Source of the DNA: Promineifilum sp.
Lineage (GTDB): Bacteria > Chloroflexota > Anaerolineae > Promineifilales > Promineifilaceae
Direction of reading: 5' to 3'
Length of the DNA stretch: 41,524 nucleotides
Assembly: GCA_019454405.1 (NCBI GenBank)
Contig: JACFOH010000019.1
Span: 1-41,524 of the forward strand
Shown: piece by piece, positions 8,444-16,679 of the stretch
How positions within the stretch are numbered: position 1 is the first letter of the stretch
Layout of the letters: the number at the start of each line of letters is the position of its first letter
Program-made: the position numbers and the translations under genes
Notes under the pieces: model-generated
The model's input: the letters and a program-made list of their open reading frames with translations, nothing else
Told to the model about the DNA's origin: nothing
Database searches by the model: none

Positions 8444-9268
8444 TTAGCGCTTAATAGCTACACCCACCCAGGTCGCACTGCGTCCCGGTTCATCAAAACA
8501 GATATCATCAGGCCCATCAGGTCGCCATTGGGGACTATGGACCACCCCCGGCTCGAGTATTTCCACCCCATCAAAGAAACGCAGAACCGTATCATAGTCG
8601 CGGGGCCGGCCCGGAGTCGACGTGGACTTGGTGGTCTCCACATACATCTCCACAGCATCGCGAGGCACATCATCATACGTCCATATGCCAAGAGCCAGAT
8701 AGCTACCCGGAACCAACGCATCCTTGAAGATCTGCATCACATGAACGATCTCTTCGTCATCGGGAATGTAATGCAGGAGAGCGACCGCGAACAGACCCAC
8801 CGGCCGGGAGAAATCAATCAACTCTCTCGTCAGGGGATGATTGAGAATATCGAGCGGCCGCCGGACGTCGCCCCAAATCGCGGCCGCGTAGGGATCATTG
8901 CGCAGCATCGCCTCGCCATGAGCGACAGCGACCGGTTCAATATCTACATAGACTACACGCGCGTCGGGCTCATATTGCCGTACAATCTCATGCACATTGC
9001 CGGCCGTCGGTATACCCGAGCCGAGATCAAGAAACTGATCGATCCCTTGCTGGCTAATGAATGAGGCCGCACGGCGCAAATAGGCTCGATTGATCACTGC
9101 GGTCAAGGCTGCCTCGGACGCCAATGGGCCAAGCCTGTCCACCATAATCCGATCGACCGCAAAATTATGGTAGCCACCCAGCAAATAATCGTAGATACGC
9201 GCAACTGACGGCCGTTCGAGGTCTACGCCTTGCGGAATCCAATCGGAATCCGAATCTGTTTCCTGCAT
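8444..9268 (-). CDS. SAM-dependent methyltransferase of the Methyltransf_19 type
   Basis: A 274-residue protein whose N-terminus reads PSVARIYDYLLGGYHNFAVDR across the substrate-side helix typical of the S-adenosyl methyltransferase family PF04672, a family best known from actinobacteria. The Rossmann SAM motif is FLDLGSGIPTAGN, followed by the acidic strand end VVYVDIEP. A DVRRP segment and LHYIPDDE complete the usual pattern. The substrate is unknown for the family. It is the first gene of a minus-strand unit, eight bases ahead of the histidine kinase, with a GGAG ribosome site and a good promoter upstream. The family assignment is from motif memory and would need a profile search. Confidence 0.8.
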   Translation of the reverse strand: MQETDSDSDWIPQGVDLERPSVARIYDYLLGGYHNFAVDRIMVDRLGPLASEAALTAVINRAYLRRAASFISQQGIDQFLDLGSGIPTAGNVHEIVRQYEPDARVVYVDIEPVAVAHGEAMLRNDPYAAAIWGDVRRPLDILNHPLTRELIDFSRPVGLFAVALLHYIPDDEEIVHVMQIFKDALVPGSYLALGIWTYDDVPRDAVEMYVETTKSTSTPGRPRDYDTVLRFFDGVEILEPGVVHSPQWRPDGPDDICFDEPGRSATWVGVAIKR

Positions 9269-9300
9269 CCTGTGTTCTCCAACCTGTTAGAACTGGTTTC

Positions 9301-9328
9301 ATTATACGTCTTTAATGACCCACGGCAA
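9301..9328 (-). promoter_or_regulatory. Promoter for the methyltransferase-kinase unit
   Basis: On the minus strand TTGCCG (9323-9328) and a perfect TATAAT (9301-9306) are 16 bases apart. Transcription would begin about 25 bases before the methyltransferase ATG. It faces away from the metal-importer promoter, about 35 bases away. Confidence 0.55.
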
Positions 9329-9362
9329 TCGACCTGACGCCCTTGTTCATCGTCGGGCGCCC

Positions 9363-9391
9363 TTGACCCGGGGAACTGCGGTTTCTATAAT
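9363..9391 (+). promoter_or_regulatory. Sigma-70 promoter of the metal-import operon
   Basis: TTGACC (9363-9368) and a perfect TATAAT (9386-9391) are separated by 17 bases. The predicted start near 9398 lies inside the Fur-type inverted repeat, so a bound repressor would block RNA polymerase directly. Confidence 0.7.
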
Positions 9392-9412
9392 TGATACAAA
9401 GTATCATTTATA
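9386..9412 (+). promoter_or_regulatory. Fur-family operator (candidate Zur/Mur box)
   Basis: The core TGATACAAAGTATCA (9392-9406) is a 7-1-7 inverted repeat with only the innermost pair mismatched, the layout of Fur/Zur/PerR boxes. The dyad extends outward to TATAAT on the left and TTTATA on the right with one mismatch in six. It touches the -10 element and covers the predicted transcription start. The operon encodes a Fur-family protein as its last gene, which makes autoregulation by metal the simplest reading. Confidence 0.6.
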
Positions 9413-9492
9413 AGAACATTGCGAGATAACGAGACTGGGCGAGCCTGCACAATGAATATTACCCTCCCTTAAGCGGCCGTGCCCCGGGACGT

Positions 9493-10545
9493 ATGATCAC
9501 CGTGAGAGACAAGATAAAGAGACAAAACAGGAATCGATTTGCGGGCCTGTCGCTATGGCTCGTAAGCATGTTGGCGTTATTGGCCGCTGCCTGCTCCTCG
9601 CAAGCGCCGACCGCCTCCCCCGGAGACGCCAGTCAGCCGCTCCCGTTACCGGTCGTGGAACCAATGGTATCCGCCGGGCAGAAGCTTCACGTAGTGGCAA
9701 CGACGAGCATTATCGGCGATGTCGTCCGTCAGGTGGGCGACGAGGCTATTGACCTGACTATCTTGATGCAGCCGGGGCAAGACCCCCATAGCTATCAGCC
9801 TGGAGCATCCGACCTGACCGCCGCGGCCGACGCCAACATCATCTTTATCAACGGCTGGAACCTTGAAGAAGGGTTGGTGAACGACCTGGCAACCATCGGC
9901 AACAAAGCCGTGCTGGTACCCATCTCTGCCGGCGTCGTGCCGCGCGTCCTGAGCGAGGAAGAACACGATAAAGAGACCCACGGCGAGGGACATAGCCATG
10001 GGCCGGTCGATCCCCATACGTGGCAGGATGTCGCCAATGTGATCCAGTGGGTTGAGAACGTCCGGCAGGTCCTGAGCGCGGCCGATCCGGCCAACGCCGC
10101 CCTCTATGAAGCCAACGCCGCCGCCTATCGGCAAACCCTGCAACAACTGGACGCCGACCTGCGGACGACACTGGGCGCCATCCCCGAGGAGCGTCGTATC
10201 CTCGTCACCAATCACGACAACCTGGGCTATTTCGCCCGCGCCTACGGTTTTGAGATCACGGACAGCGTCATCCCGTCGATCAGCTCGCTGGCCGAGCCAT
10301 CGGCTGGAGAACTGGCCGCGCTGGTCGATACCATGCGTTCGAAAGGTTTCTGCACGTTGATCCTGGAAGCGACAGCTTCCACTCAATTAGCCCGCATGCT
10401 GAAAAGCGAACTGACCGGCTGTGCCGATGTTCACCTGATCATGCTCTATACCGACGCGCTTGGCCCCGCGGGCAGCGGCGCGGAAACTTACGAGGGCATG
10501 ATGCGCGCCAACGCCGCGACGCTGGCCAAGGAACTGAGTCGATGA
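9493..10545 (+). CDS. Zinc/manganese ABC transporter substrate-binding lipoprotein (ZnuA-like)
   Basis: A 350-residue cluster A-I metal-binding protein. An N-terminal hydrophobic segment ends in the lipobox LAAAC with the lipidated Cys at 34, so the protein is tethered outside the membrane. The usual four metal ligands are in place: H99 (DPHSY), H175 (DPHTW), H241 (TNHDN) and D321 (YTDALG). A short His-rich acidic loop near 155-172 (EEHDKETHGEGHSHG) is typical of zinc-specific ZnuA proteins, which favours zinc over manganese. The last codons overlap the ATPase gene start in an ATGA arrangement. The leader is about 95 bases and has no strong ribosome site; the ATG at 9493 was chosen because it gives a complete signal peptide. 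Confidence 0.9.
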   Translation: MITVRDKIKRQNRNRFAGLSLWLVSMLALLAAACSSQAPTASPGDASQPLPLPVVEPMVSAGQKLHVVATTSIIGDVVRQVGDEAIDLTILMQPGQDPHSYQPGASDLTAAADANIIFINGWNLEEGLVNDLATIGNKAVLVPISAGVVPRVLSEEEHDKETHGEGHSHGPVDPHTWQDVANVIQWVENVRQVLSAADPANAALYEANAAAYRQTLQQLDADLRTTLGAIPEERRILVTNHDNLGYFARAYGFEITDSVIPSISSLAEPSAGELAALVDTMRSKGFCTLILEATASTQLARMLKSELTGCADVHLIMLYTDALGPAGSGAETYEGMMRANAATLAKELSR

Positions 10546-11369
10546 AACGAACGATGTCCATTCCCCACAAGCCGGATGCGCCGGCTCTTGAACTGGATGA
10601 TGTCTGGGTGAGATATACCGGCCGCCTGTCCGCGAGCAACGGCGGCCCGCGTTACGCGCTGGAGGCCATCACGTTCCGCGTCGAGCGCGGCGAGCGCGTG
10701 GCCGTCGTCGGGCCGAACGGTGCGGGTAAAAGCACCCTGTTCAAAGTGATCGCCGGGACGCTGCGCGCCGACCGCGGCCGCGTCGACATCTTCGGTCACG
10801 GACCGGCCGGGCATATCTGTATCGCCTACGTGCCCCAGCACAATCAGGTCGATTGGCGCTTCCCCGTAACAGTCGAGGACGTCGTTATGATGGGGCGTGT
10901 GGGGCAAATTGGCCTGTTAAAGCGGCCGGGCAAGGCCGACTGGGCCACGGTTCACACCGCTCTGGAGCGGGTCGGCGCGGCCGAGTTGACCCACACCCAA
11001 ATCGGCGAGCTATCGGGCGGCCAGCAGCAACGCGCCTTCCTGGCTCGCGCCCTGGCCCAGGAAGCAGAGCTGATCCTGATGGACGAGCCGCTCAACGGGC
11101 TGGATATTCCTACCCAGGAGGCGATCATCGGCATCCTCGACGATCTGCGGCGCGACGGTGTCACGGTGTTGCTGGCGACCCACGACCTCGACCTGGCTGC
11201 CGAGCGCTTCGACCGCATCATGCTGCTCAACCGGCGCATCGTGGCCTTCGACCAGCCGGCAGCGGCCCTACATGCCGATAACCTGCTGCGCGCCTACGGC
11301 GGCCACCTCCACCAGGTCGGCGAGAGCGGCGCGATCCTGGTAACCGATCCCTGCTGCGAGGGAGAATGA
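10542..11369 (+). CDS. Metal ABC transporter ATPase (ZnuC-like)
   Basis: A 275-residue ABC ATPase that powers the importer. Walker A is GPNGAGKST (57-65), the signature is LSGGQQQR (157-164), Walker B is LILMDEP and the switch His lies in LLATHDLD. A Q-loop is visible as YVPQHNQVDW. The start overlaps the stop of the binding-protein gene by four bases, so translation is coupled. A small insert near 28-36 (RLSASNGGP) in the first strand region is slightly longer than usual. Zinc or manganese specificity follows from the neighbouring binding protein and cannot be read from the ATPase. Confidence 0.93.
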   Translation: MKRTMSIPHKPDAPALELDDVWVRYTGRLSASNGGPRYALEAITFRVERGERVAVVGPNGAGKSTLFKVIAGTLRADRGRVDIFGHGPAGHICIAYVPQHNQVDWRFPVTVEDVVMMGRVGQIGLLKRPGKADWATVHTALERVGAAELTHTQIGELSGGQQQRAFLARALAQEAELILMDEPLNGLDIPTQEAIIGILDDLRRDGVTVLLATHDLDLAAERFDRIMLLNRRIVAFDQPAAALHADNLLRAYGGHLHQVGESGAILVTDPCCEGE

Positions 11370-11412
11370 ACGCTTTTCGACTCTCTGAATACATAATTCG
11401 TCGGGCCTGACT

Positions 11413-12273
11413 ATGATGGATTTTTTACTCGAACCACTGCAATACAGCTTCATCGTGCGCGCGCTGCTGGCGGCCGTCATCGTCGGCGTCGTCGGCTCCA
11501 TTCTAGGGGTCTACATCGTGCTGCGCGGCATGGCTTTCCTCGGCGACGCGATGGCCCACACCATCCTGCCCGGCGTGGTAGTCGCCTTTCTACTGGGCTG
11601 GCCTCTGGCCATCGGCGCGCTCATCATGGGCATCCTGACCGCGCTGGGCATCGGCTTGTTGACCGAGCGCACGTCATTGAAGGAGGACACGGCCATCGGC
11701 GTCATCTTTGCCGGGCTGTTCGCGCTGGGCGTGGCCATGCTATCGACGCGCGGCAACTATAGTATCGATCTGGCCCACTTCCTGTTTGGCAATATGCTGG
11801 GAGTATCGCCGATCGACCTGGCAGTAACGGCCGTGCTCGGTTTCGTCGTCCTGCTGCTGGTCTACCTGTTCTACAAAGAGTTCCTCGTTCTGTCGTTCGA
11901 TCCCGTGCTGGCCGAGACGCTGCGCCTGCCCACGAAGTTTCTTAACTATCTACTTCTCATGCTTATCGCCGTGACCATCGTCGTCGCCCTGCAGGTGGTT
12001 GGCGTGGCGCTAATCCTGGCCATTCTGGTGATCCCGGCCGCGTCTGCCTCCTTCCTGACACACCGGCTGCCGTCGATGATGGTCGTCTCGGCCGCCATCG
12101 GCGTATTCTCCGGCGTGACCGGCGTCTATGTGTCCTACTATCTCAATATCGCCTCCGGCCCGGCGGTGGTGTTGGTGGCAACCTGTGTGTTCCTGCTCAT
12201 CCTGGGGCTGGCGGCCATTCGCAACCGTCGCTCTGTGCCCGTAATCACGGCGCTGGATATGGAAACGTCATGA
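11413..12273 (+). CDS. Metal ABC transporter permease (ZnuB-like)
   Basis: A 286-residue membrane protein of the ABC-3 permease family, with about eight hydrophobic segments. The family pattern GSILGVYIVLRGMAFLGDAM is visible near residues 28-48, and the cytoplasmic coupling region lies near YKEFLVLSFDPVLAETLR. It forms the channel for the metal delivered by the lipoprotein. A 43-base gap separates it from the ATPase gene. Its stop overlaps the start of the Fur-family gene by four bases, so the two are translationally coupled. Confidence 0.92.
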   Translation: MMDFLLEPLQYSFIVRALLAAVIVGVVGSILGVYIVLRGMAFLGDAMAHTILPGVVVAFLLGWPLAIGALIMGILTALGIGLLTERTSLKEDTAIGVIFAGLFALGVAMLSTRGNYSIDLAHFLFGNMLGVSPIDLAVTAVLGFVVLLLVYLFYKEFLVLSFDPVLAETLRLPTKFLNYLLLMLIAVTIVVALQVVGVALILAILVIPAASASFLTHRLPSMMVVSAAIGVFSGVTGVYVSYYLNIASGPAVVLVATCVFLLILGLAAIRNRRSVPVITALDMETS

Positions 12274-12701
12274 GCGACGATTTGGCCCGCATCCTGACCG
12301 CACGTGGTTACCGGTTAACGGCCGCGCGCCGCGTGATCCTGGACACGCTGAGCGAGAGCGGCGAACACCTGACGGCCGACGAACTGACGGAACAGGTGCG
12401 GCAACGCTCGACGGCTATCGGCCGCATGACCGTCTATCGCACCCTTGACCTGCTCTGCGACCTGGGTCTGATGCGGCCGGTCTATCAGGGAACCGGAGCG
12501 GCCCACTACGTCCTGATGCGAGACGGCCATCACCACCACCTCATCTGCACCGGCTGTGGCCGGGTGGTAGAGTTCGATGAATGCGCCCTGGATGAGGCTC
12601 ACGAAAAGATCGCCCGCCGGTTCGGCTTCGAGGTAGAGGGCCACTTGCTGGAGTTCTACGGCGTGTGCGAGGTCTGCCGCTCAAAAGCTGCGGCGAATTG
12701 A
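12270..12701 (+). CDS. Fur-family metal-dependent repressor (probable Zur)
   Basis: A 143-residue Fur-family regulator. The winged helix occupies about 1-80 (LTAARRVILDTL, then the recognition region MTVYRTLDLL). The dimer/metal domain has the HHHH run near 90 and the two structural zinc pairs CTGC and CEVC. Length and layout fit Fur, Zur or Mur. Being last in a ZnuABC-like operon with a Fur-type box at the promoter, Zur is the likeliest identity; Mn-sensing Mur cannot be excluded. Its ATG overlaps the permease stop (ATGA). It should repress its own operon when the metal is plentiful. Confidence 0.88.
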   Translation: MSDDLARILTARGYRLTAARRVILDTLSESGEHLTADELTEQVRQRSTAIGRMTVYRTLDLLCDLGLMRPVYQGTGAAHYVLMRDGHHHHLICTGCGRVVEFDECALDEAHEKIARRFGFEVEGHLLEFYGVCEVCRSKAAAN

Positions 12702-12716
12702 CAGTCTGTGGGGGAA

Positions 12717-12758
12717 GCCGGGGCGCGACGAGATCCATTTCTGCGATCGCGCCCCGGC
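12717..12758. terminator. Bidirectional terminator hairpin between convergent genes
   Basis: A perfect 12-bp GC-rich stem (12717-12728 with 12747-12758) closes an 18-base loop. It lies between the stop of the Fur-family gene and the stop of the convergent oligoendopeptidase gene. No T-run follows, so the function as terminator rests on position and stem strength. Confidence 0.55.
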
Positions 12759-12770
12759 ACATTGCTTTAG

Positions 12771-14576
12771 TTAGCCGTTGACCAAACCGTCAAGCTGGTC
12801 GATGTAACCTGACAGCACCTCAAACGCCGTCTCTACCGGCTCGGGTCGGGTAAGATCGACGCCCGCCGAGCGCAACGCGTCGATCGGATAGCGAGAGCCG
12901 CCCGCCTTGAGGAAGCCCAGATAATCCTCGGCCGCGCCGGCTTGACCCGACAACACCCGACGAGCCAGCGCGTTAGCTCCGCTTATGCCGGTTGCATACG
13001 AGTAGACATAATAATTCATATACATATGGCCGAATGTAGCCCAGCGGATGCCGTCGCGTTCCCGGTCGACGGCGGCCGCGTCGCCGTAGCTCTCGGCGAA
13101 CAGGTCGGCCAGATAAGCGATCATGTCGTCGGCCGTCAGCCCCTTGCCGGCCTCCACGCGCTTGTGCATCTCCCACTCGAACATTGCCAGTGTGGGCATG
13201 ATCAGGAAGTAGCGATGGAAATTGGACATCGCCTCTTCCAGAACAGCGATCTTCAACTGGGAATCGATGTCTTGCCCCAACAGGTAACCCCGCAACATGG
13301 CCTGATGGAAGTTCGACGCCACTTCGGCCGCGAACAGGGTATAGTCGGCGTAGACGTGTGGCTGGTTCTCCCACGTCAGGAAAGAGTGCATCGAATGGCC
13401 CAACTCATGGGCCAGCGTGCCCATACTGCCGGCGTCATCGGTATAGCTCATCATGATGAACGGGTACGTGCCCTGGCTGCCGCCGGAGAACGCGCCGGCG
13501 GCCTTGCCCTGATTAGGGTAAACATCCACCCAACGCTGTTCCAGGCTGCCGCGGCGTATCTGCGCCGCGTAGTCTTCGCCCAGCGGCGACAGTGCGGTGG
13601 CGATCCAGTCCACGGCCTGCTCATAGGGCACGACGGGCTTATCCTTCATCAGCGGCGCCCAGACATCGTAGGTGTGAACGGCGTCGATCCCCAGCGCGCG
13701 CCGGCGAACGTCCCAATAGCGATGCCACACCGATCGGTTGCGCTTGAAAGTATCGAGCAGGTTATGAAAGACCTCGACAGGGATATTATTGCGGAACATG
13801 GCCGCGTCGAGCGAGGTATCATAGCGGCGGGCGCGCATATTGAACACATCCTGCTTGATCGCCGTCGTCAGATTCCCCGCCAATGTATTCTTGTAGGCCA
13901 GGAACTGGTCGTGATAGTTCTCCCATGCCGTACGTCGCACCTCGCGGTCCGGAGAATTGAGGAAGTCATCGATCGTGCCCTGTGTGATCGCAACCTCCTC
14001 CCCGGCAACGACGACCGGCTGGAATTTAAAATCACTATTGGTCAGCTTGGAATAGGTTGAAGACGGCCCCTGGAAAGCATCGCCCACCAGGCCCAGCAGT
14101 TCCTCTACCTCAGGCGAACGGACGTGCGCCTGCTGGCGGAAAAGGTCGTCGACGTAATGGTCGTATATCTTCAGGCGTGGCTCGACGGCCATCCATTCGG
14201 TCAGCCGCTCGCGGCCGATGGCCAATAGTTCCGGGTCCAGGAAGGCGGTCGCGCCGCGCACCTGACCAAACAGGCTGAAGACCTGGCCCGCACGGGCCGT
14301 GGCGGCTTGGTCGCCGGTGTCGACCGCCTCGGACATATAGGCATAGACCAGCGCCTTCCCAAAGCGCTGATAATACTCATTCATAGCCTGCAGGGCATCG
14401 GCCAGCACGGACGGCCCTTCGGCCAGGCGGCCTTGCCATTGGCGAAGTTCGGGCAGCTCGGCAGCCAGCTTTGCCACCTCGGCCGACCAATCATCAACAG
14501 TTGCAAATACGCTGATATCATTCCAGGTGCGCTGGGGATCAACTTCTTTTCGGCTCGGTACATGTTTCGTAGACAT
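12771..14576 (-). CDS. pepF: Oligoendopeptidase F (M3 metallopeptidase)
   Basis: A cytoplasmic zinc peptidase of 601 residues that cleaves short peptides. The M3 zinc motif HELGH is at 390-394, preceded by GTLAH and followed by SMHS, and the third ligand Glu should lie in the downstream FAAEVASNFH region. The upstream segment GGSQGTYPFIMMSY is typical of PepF. The ATG at 14576 was chosen because AGGAG stands nine bases before it and the protein then has the normal length. A longer in-frame start at 14669 would add 31 residues without family likeness. It is a single gene, convergent with the metal-import operon and divergent from the NACHT gene. Confidence 0.9.
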   Translation of the reverse strand: MSTKHVPSRKEVDPQRTWNDISVFATVDDWSAEVAKLAAELPELRQWQGRLAEGPSVLADALQAMNEYYQRFGKALVYAYMSEAVDTGDQAATARAGQVFSLFGQVRGATAFLDPELLAIGRERLTEWMAVEPRLKIYDHYVDDLFRQQAHVRSPEVEELLGLVGDAFQGPSSTYSKLTNSDFKFQPVVVAGEEVAITQGTIDDFLNSPDREVRRTAWENYHDQFLAYKNTLAGNLTTAIKQDVFNMRARRYDTSLDAAMFRNNIPVEVFHNLLDTFKRNRSVWHRYWDVRRRALGIDAVHTYDVWAPLMKDKPVVPYEQAVDWIATALSPLGEDYAAQIRRGSLEQRWVDVYPNQGKAAGAFSGGSQGTYPFIMMSYTDDAGSMGTLAHELGHSMHSFLTWENQPHVYADYTLFAAEVASNFHQAMLRGYLLGQDIDSQLKIAVLEEAMSNFHRYFLIMPTLAMFEWEMHKRVEAGKGLTADDMIAYLADLFAESYGDAAAVDRERDGIRWATFGHMYMNYYVYSYATGISGANALARRVLSGQAGAAEDYLGFLKAGGSRYPIDALRSAGVDLTRPEPVETAFEVLSGYIDQLDGLVNG

Positions 14577-14684
14577 TCCTAGAGGCTCCTGTAGAGTAGG
14601 TACGGGCGGACAAAGCGCTCGCCCGTGGAAAATTCGCTCGATGTATCCGTTCGTCACCGAGCGCGACAAGATGTAGACAATTAT

Positions 14685-14725
14685 CTATCTATTATAATAC
14701 CAATACGCTTAAGGGTATAATCGTC
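14685..14725. promoter_or_regulatory. AT-rich divergent promoter region
   Basis: This AT-rich patch lies between divergent genes in otherwise GC-rich DNA. It carries TATAAT on the plus strand at 14716-14721 (towards the NACHT gene) and TATAAT on the minus strand at 14691-14696 (towards pepF). Neither has a clear -35 element at the right distance. Confidence 0.35.
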
Positions 14726-14770
14726 TCGCGCCCGGTATGGATCTGTCATAGCCGGGATCAGTCAGTGGGC

Positions 14771-16579
14771 ATGAACGAGCAGGAATATCACAATCGAACA
14801 GTCATGTTGCGCCGGGTGCGCACCGTCTGGCTGGAAGGCGTCCTCGAGGAGTCGCTTCACGGCGGCGAGATCATCGATCTCGGTTTCGCCTATCGCCCGG
14901 CTGCGCTGGGCAACAGCGGCGTGCCCAGTTGGCAACAAGCCCCCGAATATGATTATCTGCTGCCGGTGGGCACTCGAATCGAAGACGTCTTCGCCGCGGC
15001 CGGGCGCGTGCTGCTGGTATTAGGCGAGCCGGGCGCGGGCAAGACGACCATGCTGTTGCAACTGGTCAGCCATCTCATGGCCGAGGCCGAGACCGATCCT
15101 GCGAGGCCCATGCCGGCCGTCTTCAGCCTGGCCGGCTACACCGACGGCCGCACGCTGACGCAATGGCTGGTCGAACAGCTAGCCAACAACTACGAAGTCC
15201 CGCGCAAACTGGGTCAGACCTGGGTCGAGAGCGGCCAATTTGTTCCTCTGCTGGACGGCCTGGATGAAGTCGACCCGACCCACCGGCCGGCCTGCGCCGG
15301 GGCCATCAACGAATTTCGCGAGCGACATCCCGGCATCTCGCTGCTGGTGACGGCCCGTAACCGCGACTATCAGGCGCTGGCTATGCGCCTCAACATGGAC
15401 AAGGCGATCATCCTGCAGCCCCTCACGCCGGAGCAGATCGACATTTACCTGGCACGACGCGGCGGGCGGCTGGACGGTCTGCGCGCCTCGCTGGCCGCCG
15501 ACCTGACGCTAAGCGAGCTGGCTCAAACGCCACTGATGCTCTCCATTATGACCCTGGCCGCCAATCGGCCACCCGAGAGCGGCCCGGCAGCGCTAGGCAA
15601 TCAACTCAGCCGCACCCATCTTTTTGACGTATACGTCGAGCGCATGGCCCGCTACCGCAGCAGCAACATGAGCTACGCGCCCAGTGACACCATCGACTGG
15701 TTGTCATGGCTGGCCAAGCAGATGGTGCGAGCCGGCAAGCCGATGTTTTTCCTGGAGGACATGCAACCCGGCTGGCTACCGGGCACTGACCGGGATCGGT
15801 TCGGCCGCTACACGCGCCTGCTCATCTTCGCCCTGCTGTCACTGACAACGCTGCCGCCGGTTCTATGGTTGCTCTTCGACGGTCGTTGGGGCGGCGCGGT
15901 CGCGATGCTGGCCGGCGGCATCCTGGCCGCGGGACTTCCGGCGCTCACCGGTCGATTCCTCCTCCGCTCACGGTTGCCCACGCAGCGCATCGAGACAGTT
16001 GAATCGCTGGGTTGGTCATGGCCATGGGCGGCCATGGGCGGCGGTATCGGCGCGCTGATTGGTCTGGCGACAGGCACACTGATGGTCTGGCTCGACCGCT
16101 GGACGACCATCCCCTGGCCGGCTGTGCTGGCCGCGGCCGGCGCGGTGCAGATGATGATCGAGTACGCGCTGCTCCGCGGCGATCTGCGGCTGCGCACTAC
16201 GCCGGGCCAGGGCGTCGAACAATCGCGCCGCAACGGCCTGATGACGGCGGCTTTCGTGGGCGTCGCCACCGGTCTGGCCGGCACATTGGCCGTCCTCGTC
16301 ACCGTCCTGGTTGGCGGGTCGCGGCCGCTCGCACCTGTCTCGGCCTGGCTGCTATGGGTGACGCTCTACTTGGGCCTCGGGAATGGGTTGGCCTTTGGTT
16401 TGCTGGCCTATCTGCAACATCGCCGGCTGCGCCATCTTCTCGACGACCAGCGCCTGTTCCCTGTTGACGCGGCCGATTTCCTGAACTTCTCGGCCGAGCG
16501 CAATCTGCTGCGCAAGGTCGGCGGCGGCTACACGTTCGTCCACGCCCTCTTGCTGGATTATTTCAACGATCGCCCCTAA
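14771..16579 (+). CDS. Membrane-anchored NACHT NTPase (STAND family)
   Basis: A 602-residue signal-transducing ATPase. A short N-terminal extension leads to the NACHT NTPase domain (about 75-300), with Walker A GEPGAGKTT at 85-93 and Walker B LLDGLDEVD at 160-168, followed by the sensor strand SLLVTARNRD. A winged-helix-like region follows (about 200-320, with LAQTPLMLSIM). From about 345 to 555 there are some six to eight hydrophobic segments, so the protein sits in the membrane. The end (LLRKVGGGYTFVHALLLDYF) resembles the conserved STAND tail with its FxHxxLxxYF pattern. STAND proteins act as ligand-triggered switches. No effector domain is recognisable. GTG at 14765 is an alternative start. 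The pseudokinase-SUMF1 gene lies 100 bases downstream on the same strand. Confidence 0.82.
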   Translation: MNEQEYHNRTVMLRRVRTVWLEGVLEESLHGGEIIDLGFAYRPAALGNSGVPSWQQAPEYDYLLPVGTRIEDVFAAAGRVLLVLGEPGAGKTTMLLQLVSHLMAEAETDPARPMPAVFSLAGYTDGRTLTQWLVEQLANNYEVPRKLGQTWVESGQFVPLLDGLDEVDPTHRPACAGAINEFRERHPGISLLVTARNRDYQALAMRLNMDKAIILQPLTPEQIDIYLARRGGRLDGLRASLAADLTLSELAQTPLMLSIMTLAANRPPESGPAALGNQLSRTHLFDVYVERMARYRSSNMSYAPSDTIDWLSWLAKQMVRAGKPMFFLEDMQPGWLPGTDRDRFGRYTRLLIFALLSLTTLPPVLWLLFDGRWGGAVAMLAGGILAAGLPALTGRFLLRSRLPTQRIETVESLGWSWPWAAMGGGIGALIGLATGTLMVWLDRWTTIPWPAVLAAAGAVQMMIEYALLRGDLRLRTTPGQGVEQSRRNGLMTAAFVGVATGLAGTLAVLVTVLVGGSRPLAPVSAWLLWVTLYLGLGNGLAFGLLAYLQHRRLRHLLDDQRLFPVDAADFLNFSAERNLLRKVGGGYTFVHALLLDYFNDRP

Positions 16580-16679
16580 GAATGAGCCTCGGCCGTCGCC
16601 CCGCCCCCGGTCAAAGATGAAACGATCCCGACAAAGCGTGCCATTCCTATCGATTCGTGGTTAAGTATGCTCAAACGCT

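Noticed and set aside
9452-9472. A six-codon frame (MNITLP) in the leader of the metal-import operon.
   Set aside because: It has no convincing ribosome site and no terminator or stem next to it; frames this short occur by chance.
12942-14060. A 372-codon plus-strand open frame opposite oligoendopeptidase F.
   Set aside because: The minus strand encodes a clear M3 peptidase over the full stretch; the opposite frame shows no domain and no ribosome site.
14577-14669. N-terminal extension of oligoendopeptidase F from 14669.
   Set aside because: The added 31 residues have no family likeness, and a good ribosome site precedes the ATG at 14576.
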